A stretch of 64,000 nt of DNA from Icerya purchasi (Eukaryota > Arthropoda > Insecta > Hemiptera > Monophlebidae), in assembly GCA_039619475.1 (NCBI GenBank), contig CM077115.1, positions 539,866,315 through 539,930,314 on the forward strand, in the 5' to 3' direction. A model generated the notes under the pieces. The model saw only the letters and a program-made list of their open reading frames with translations. It did no database searches and was not told the origin of the DNA. Position 1 is the stretch's first letter; every line of letters begins with the position of its first letter. This document shows positions 60,800 to 64,000 of the stretch, in pieces. The position numbers were made by a program, and so were the translations under genes.

Positions 60800-62170
60800 T
60801 TATAACCAGTCCATATGGGCCATCTTTAGCAATAAAGTCAGCCTCTCTTCACGAGGTTGTTTGTCTGCTTAAAACGTTGAAAAAGAAGAAAAGTCCTGGT
60901 TTCGACTTAATAAGCGCTGAATTATTAAATAAACTTCCGCGCAAAGCTATAGTACTGCTCACTTCTATGTGTAACGCAATATTTTCCGGTACAATGGAGG
61001 TTTGCGCAAATCGTAATGATTCCGAAACCGGGTAAAGATCCGTATTCCTTGTTACCTGTTTTATCGAAGGTAATGGAAAAATTAATATTGAAAAGGTTGC
61101 AGCCTTATATGCAGTCAACTAATGTAATTCCGCAACACCAGTTCGGTTTTTTAAAATATCATTCTACGATTGATCAATTGCATAGGGTGGCTAGTGTAAT
61201 TGAAAATAGTTTAGAAACAAAAAAAGTATGTACTGCGGCATTTGTCGACGTTCAACAGGCTTTTGATAAAGTTTGGTACGATGGTTTACTATAAAAATTA
61301 TAATGTTTGTTCCCGAGTAATCTTTATTTGTTGCTAAAGTCGTATCTTGAAGATCGACATTTTCAAGTGCGTTACAAACATACCTACTCAGAAATACATG
61401 CTGTTTTAGCAAGCATTCCTTAAGGCTCTGTGTTTTGGACCCCACGTTGTACTTGTTTATACATAGGAGATTTCCCTGCGACAGAAAATGTACAGCTGGT
61501 TACATTTGCGGACGACACGGCACTTCTTTTATCACACGAAGATCGGAAGATAGAATCTACACAAAAGGCTCTTACAAAGGCGGAAATACGATTTAAAAAG
61601 TGGAAAATTGGGATAAACGAGAGTAAATCGGTGAACATCCATTTTGCTAACCTGAAAAGTTGAAGACTCACCCGTTAGGATCAATAACACAGATCTGCCT
61701 GTGCGAACAATGGTCAGGTATTTAGATTTGCACTTAGCCAATTGACGTGGGAACCCCATATTATACAGGTAAAAGAGAAAGAATTAGATATCCGAGTTTA
61801 AAAAATGTCAATGTACTGACAATGGATACTAAACGTCCAATATATACAACAGTTCTGAAATCTATCTGGACATATGGCGTTCAACTTTCGGGTTGCGTTA
61901 AACCGTCAAACTTGAAAGTAATACAGATTTCCCAGAATAAGATGCTTCAGTTGATAACTAAGGCACCCTAGTATGTAACTAATCTAACCTCACATCGAGA
62001 TTTGTGTATAGATTATGCGGCTGATGTCATCAAAGTTCACGCTAAAAGACACGCAGAAAGACATTCATCCGAACACTTTTGCTAGTCTAGATGTTACCGA
62101 TGATTTAAGAAGAAGGAAACGCCCAAAACCGCAAAACCTTGTTTAAGGTCGGGGTAATCGGATAGGTACC
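60800..62170 (+). pseudogene. Jockey ORF2 reverse transcriptase and C-terminus, broken
   Basis: LKTLKKKKSPGFDLISAELL near 60,869-60,925, then the open frame 61016-61294: MIPKPGKDP, LLPVLSKVMEKLILKRLQPY, HQFGFLKYHSTIDQLHRV and motif A AAFVDVQQAFDKVW (about 61,234-61,276). The motif B site reads IP-stop-GSV near 61,417-61,430, a CAA-to-TAA type change. Motif C is TFADDTALLLS near 61,502-61,535, with the Asp pair intact. Then FKKWKIGINESKSVNIHFA, and VLKSIWTYGVQLSGCVKPSN near 61,852-61,911. The tail has RHAERHSS near 62,050. Several frameshifts make it non-functional. Confidence 0.88.
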
Positions 62171-62269
62171 ATGGCTCCCTTCATGTTTAATTTCATTCAA
62201 ACGTATTGCTAAATGTCCTTGATGGACAGCTCGTAATAGTATATTATTATAAAACAAAAAAATATATCA

Positions 62270-63280
62270 CCCTGTTCAAAATTTTTAAATACAACACCCG
62301 CGCTCAAAAGGTGAGGACATTTCATTTTTTGCATTTTTTAGAACTTTTCATTAAATAGTTCTATCAAAGAAATAGAATATGGTTTTATTCCTGACAAATA
62401 TGGTGGTCTTACAATCAACATGTTTCATGCCGGGAAAAAAAAAAAAATTTACCACAATATGGAGAGCTATTAGCGCCCAGGATCAGTTCGAAAGCTGGAA
62501 ATCAGGAATAGAAAAATATCGGTGAGTGGACGCAATCATGACCTTGTTAAAAATATTTAACTATAATACCCGTCCCGCAAAGGGGGAGAATATAATAATA
62601 TCGCATCTCGCCCTTTTTTTAAACCTTTCGCCAACTTCAAAAGTTTTGTTAAGGAAATTAAATATGTTTTTGTTTTCGACAAATAGCGATCATTCCATCA
62701 ATATGTTATAGGCGAGGAAAAAATGTATATATTTTTTTTTAATTTCGAGAATTTTGATGTTGGAAATTTAAACGTTTCAATTTTAATCGATATAACCTCA
62801 TTTAAAATTTGTTCTCTAATACTCATGTCGTCGATGGGAGGACATGCCATTTTTCGCGTGCTTTTGATCTTTTTTCCGCTTCGAAAATTAAATATGGTGC
62901 ATTTCCGTTAAAAATCGAGTTATTTTTCTATCGATATATCACATTTCTGAGGGGAAAAAATGCTCGCAAAAGTTTGGAACCTGCATCGTTTGGGCGGTGA
63001 AATTTTGAAGTAGAAAACCTAGATGCTGCAAATTAGAAAGATATCCGGGAATGCACGTATTTTTAACCTTGTTCAAAATTTTTAATTGCGCCGCAATACA
63101 GGATATGTAATTTTTCACGCTTTTTTGGAATTTTTGCCAACTTTGACAGTTTCGTTGAGGAAATGATTCTCGATAATGGTATTTATAAGTCAAAACTTTT
63201 CTGAGTTATTGAACTTTATTCGATATTGTTTCTAAATATCATTAGCATTCCGTACATTATATGTACAGAAAGGAAAGGAT
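62270..63280 (+). repeat. Degenerate tandem array, four units of about 265 bp
   Basis: The anchor (a)cc.tgttcaaaatttttaa occurs at about 62,271, 62,542, 62,796 and 63,066, a spacing of 271, 254 and 270. Each unit then carries a ggacat..catttttt.gc box, a gccaactt(c/t)aaaag block, an aaggaaat.aaatatg.tttt block and a gacaaata...cattcc block, with varying preservation. Units differ a lot, so the array is old. It starts about 100 bp after the Jockey element. Dispersed units lie at 55.3 and 57.3 kb. Confidence 0.7.
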
Positions 63281-64000
63281 TGGCTAGGTTCCGACGCTAT
63301 AAAGAGGTCATATAAGCAACCGAAAACGCTGAACCGACACAGCGTTAAAAAAAACATTCACAACTGACATGGACCCTTGGAAAAAGATAAAAACTGTACC
63401 ACCAGCGGCTTTGATGTCAAACTTGATGCAGTATTCGGCTGTTGATTCGTAAATTTTACTCTACCGCCTCCGCTCAAGTTCCAGGTTTATCAGAAAAAAG
63501 GAAATTGATGTTAAAGTCACAGTTTCGTTCGGCATTTATCCTTGAAATGATATAAGCCCGTTTCCTGGAAGATAAATAAACGTACTGACGCGCGTTTGCT
63601 TAGAATAGGGTGTGATCTATTATGTTCACCTTTAGCAAAGCACGAAATGACATAACTACAGCTGTAAATGCAGTGAGAGTAAAAGTGTATCAGCTGAAGA
63701 TCAAAAAAAAGTTCTGCAAGCAAATGAGTCTAGGGGGATCATAGGTTTGGGTGATAGGTAGTGGCGGAAAAAGAGTTCTTTCTCTGTCTAGCGCCTTATA
63801 AATTTTTAATTTGATGTTAGCCCGGCAAAGTAGCTCTGATGTCCTTGTAAATTCAACATATTGCAAAACTTGCGGGTTCTGAAACAAGAGACGCGATACG
63901 GCTAAGAAAGAAGAGTGTACTGCCTACTATCAAACAGTATGTAACAATGAATCATAGCGAATTGGTAGAAAAAAAAATCAACGCTGAACAAATGCTTAAT
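63281..64000. other. No gene recognised
   Basis: Short open frames of up to 68 codons on the minus strand are unrecognised. The sequence is less AT-rich than the centre of the window and might contain a decayed element continuing beyond its end. Confidence 0.5.

Larger units (their letters stand above)
58140..62170 (+). mobile_element. Jockey-clade LINE, nearly full span, decayed
   Basis: An ordered set of Jockey domains: ORF1 (gag-like) start at 58166 and its end at 58885; ORF2 endonuclease from 58998; reverse transcriptase from about 60,850; and a C-terminal thumb and tail to about 62,145. The order and the absence of RNase H point to the Jockey clade. Losses: a large deletion in ORF1, about 600 bp of extra sequence inside the endonuclease, and frameshifts and stops throughout. 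No poly(A) tail is evident near 62,170; the next recognisable feature is the ~265-bp tandem array from 62,270. Confidence 0.85.

Overview
The window is AT-rich eukaryotic DNA, most likely from an arthropod and probably an insect. I found no intact protein-coding gene, no rRNA or tRNA, and nothing prokaryotic. What can be recognised is a dense layer of decayed transposable elements, miniature inverted-repeat elements and microsatellites in AT-rich sequence that I cannot assign. The insect guess rests on the mix of families: Jockey-clade and RNase H-bearing non-LTR retrotransposons, a DUF4817-type mariner, a ZBED-type hAT, a Mutator-like transposase, and a capsid-like protein family that I remember as scattered through arthropod genomes.

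Layout. 0-1.7 kb: two pieces of a non-LTR family called LINE-A here. 3.0 kb: C-terminal stub of another LINE. 6.0-8.2 kb: the best LINE-A copy, minus strand, with reverse transcriptase and RNase H. 9.3-10.7 kb: LINE-A again, with most of an RNase H domain. 12.4-13.4 kb: two LINE-like 3' ends with TTTGA tails. 15.0-15.3 kb: a strong foldback element. 16.0-18.3 kb: LINE-A remnant, a LINE C-terminus and a truncated hAT MITE. 22.9-25.0 kb: a capsid-like pseudogene on the minus strand abutting a hAT transposase relic on the plus strand. 25-30 kb: three LINE-A copies and a possible MITE. 30-31.2 kb: ~97-bp repeats and very long TA tracts. 32.6-34.5 kb: nested inverted repeats. 37 kb: Jockey 3' end. 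39.9-40.5 kb: a mariner foldback with two 5' ends. 43.0-43.7 kb: a GC-rich island that could be a host promoter or exon. 45-49.3 kb: RNase H LINE, MITE, LINE-A, RTE-like LINE and Mutator-like relics. 53.7-57.5 kb: two hAT-type MITEs with perfect 8-bp target duplications, LINE-A, and single units of a ~265-bp repeat. 58.2-62.2 kb: a decayed but nearly full-span Jockey element. 62.3-63.3 kb: a tandem array of the ~265-bp repeat.

The elements do not act together. Every coding element carries stops, frameshifts or deletions. LINE-A stands out for number: at least eleven 5'-truncated pieces on both strands, with related 3' ends and A-rich tails. The most interesting signals are the capsid-like relic, the twin-5'-end mariner foldback, the nested palindrome at 32.6-34.5 kb and the ~265-bp repeat family. 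All family names come from reading translations by eye; no database search was run.
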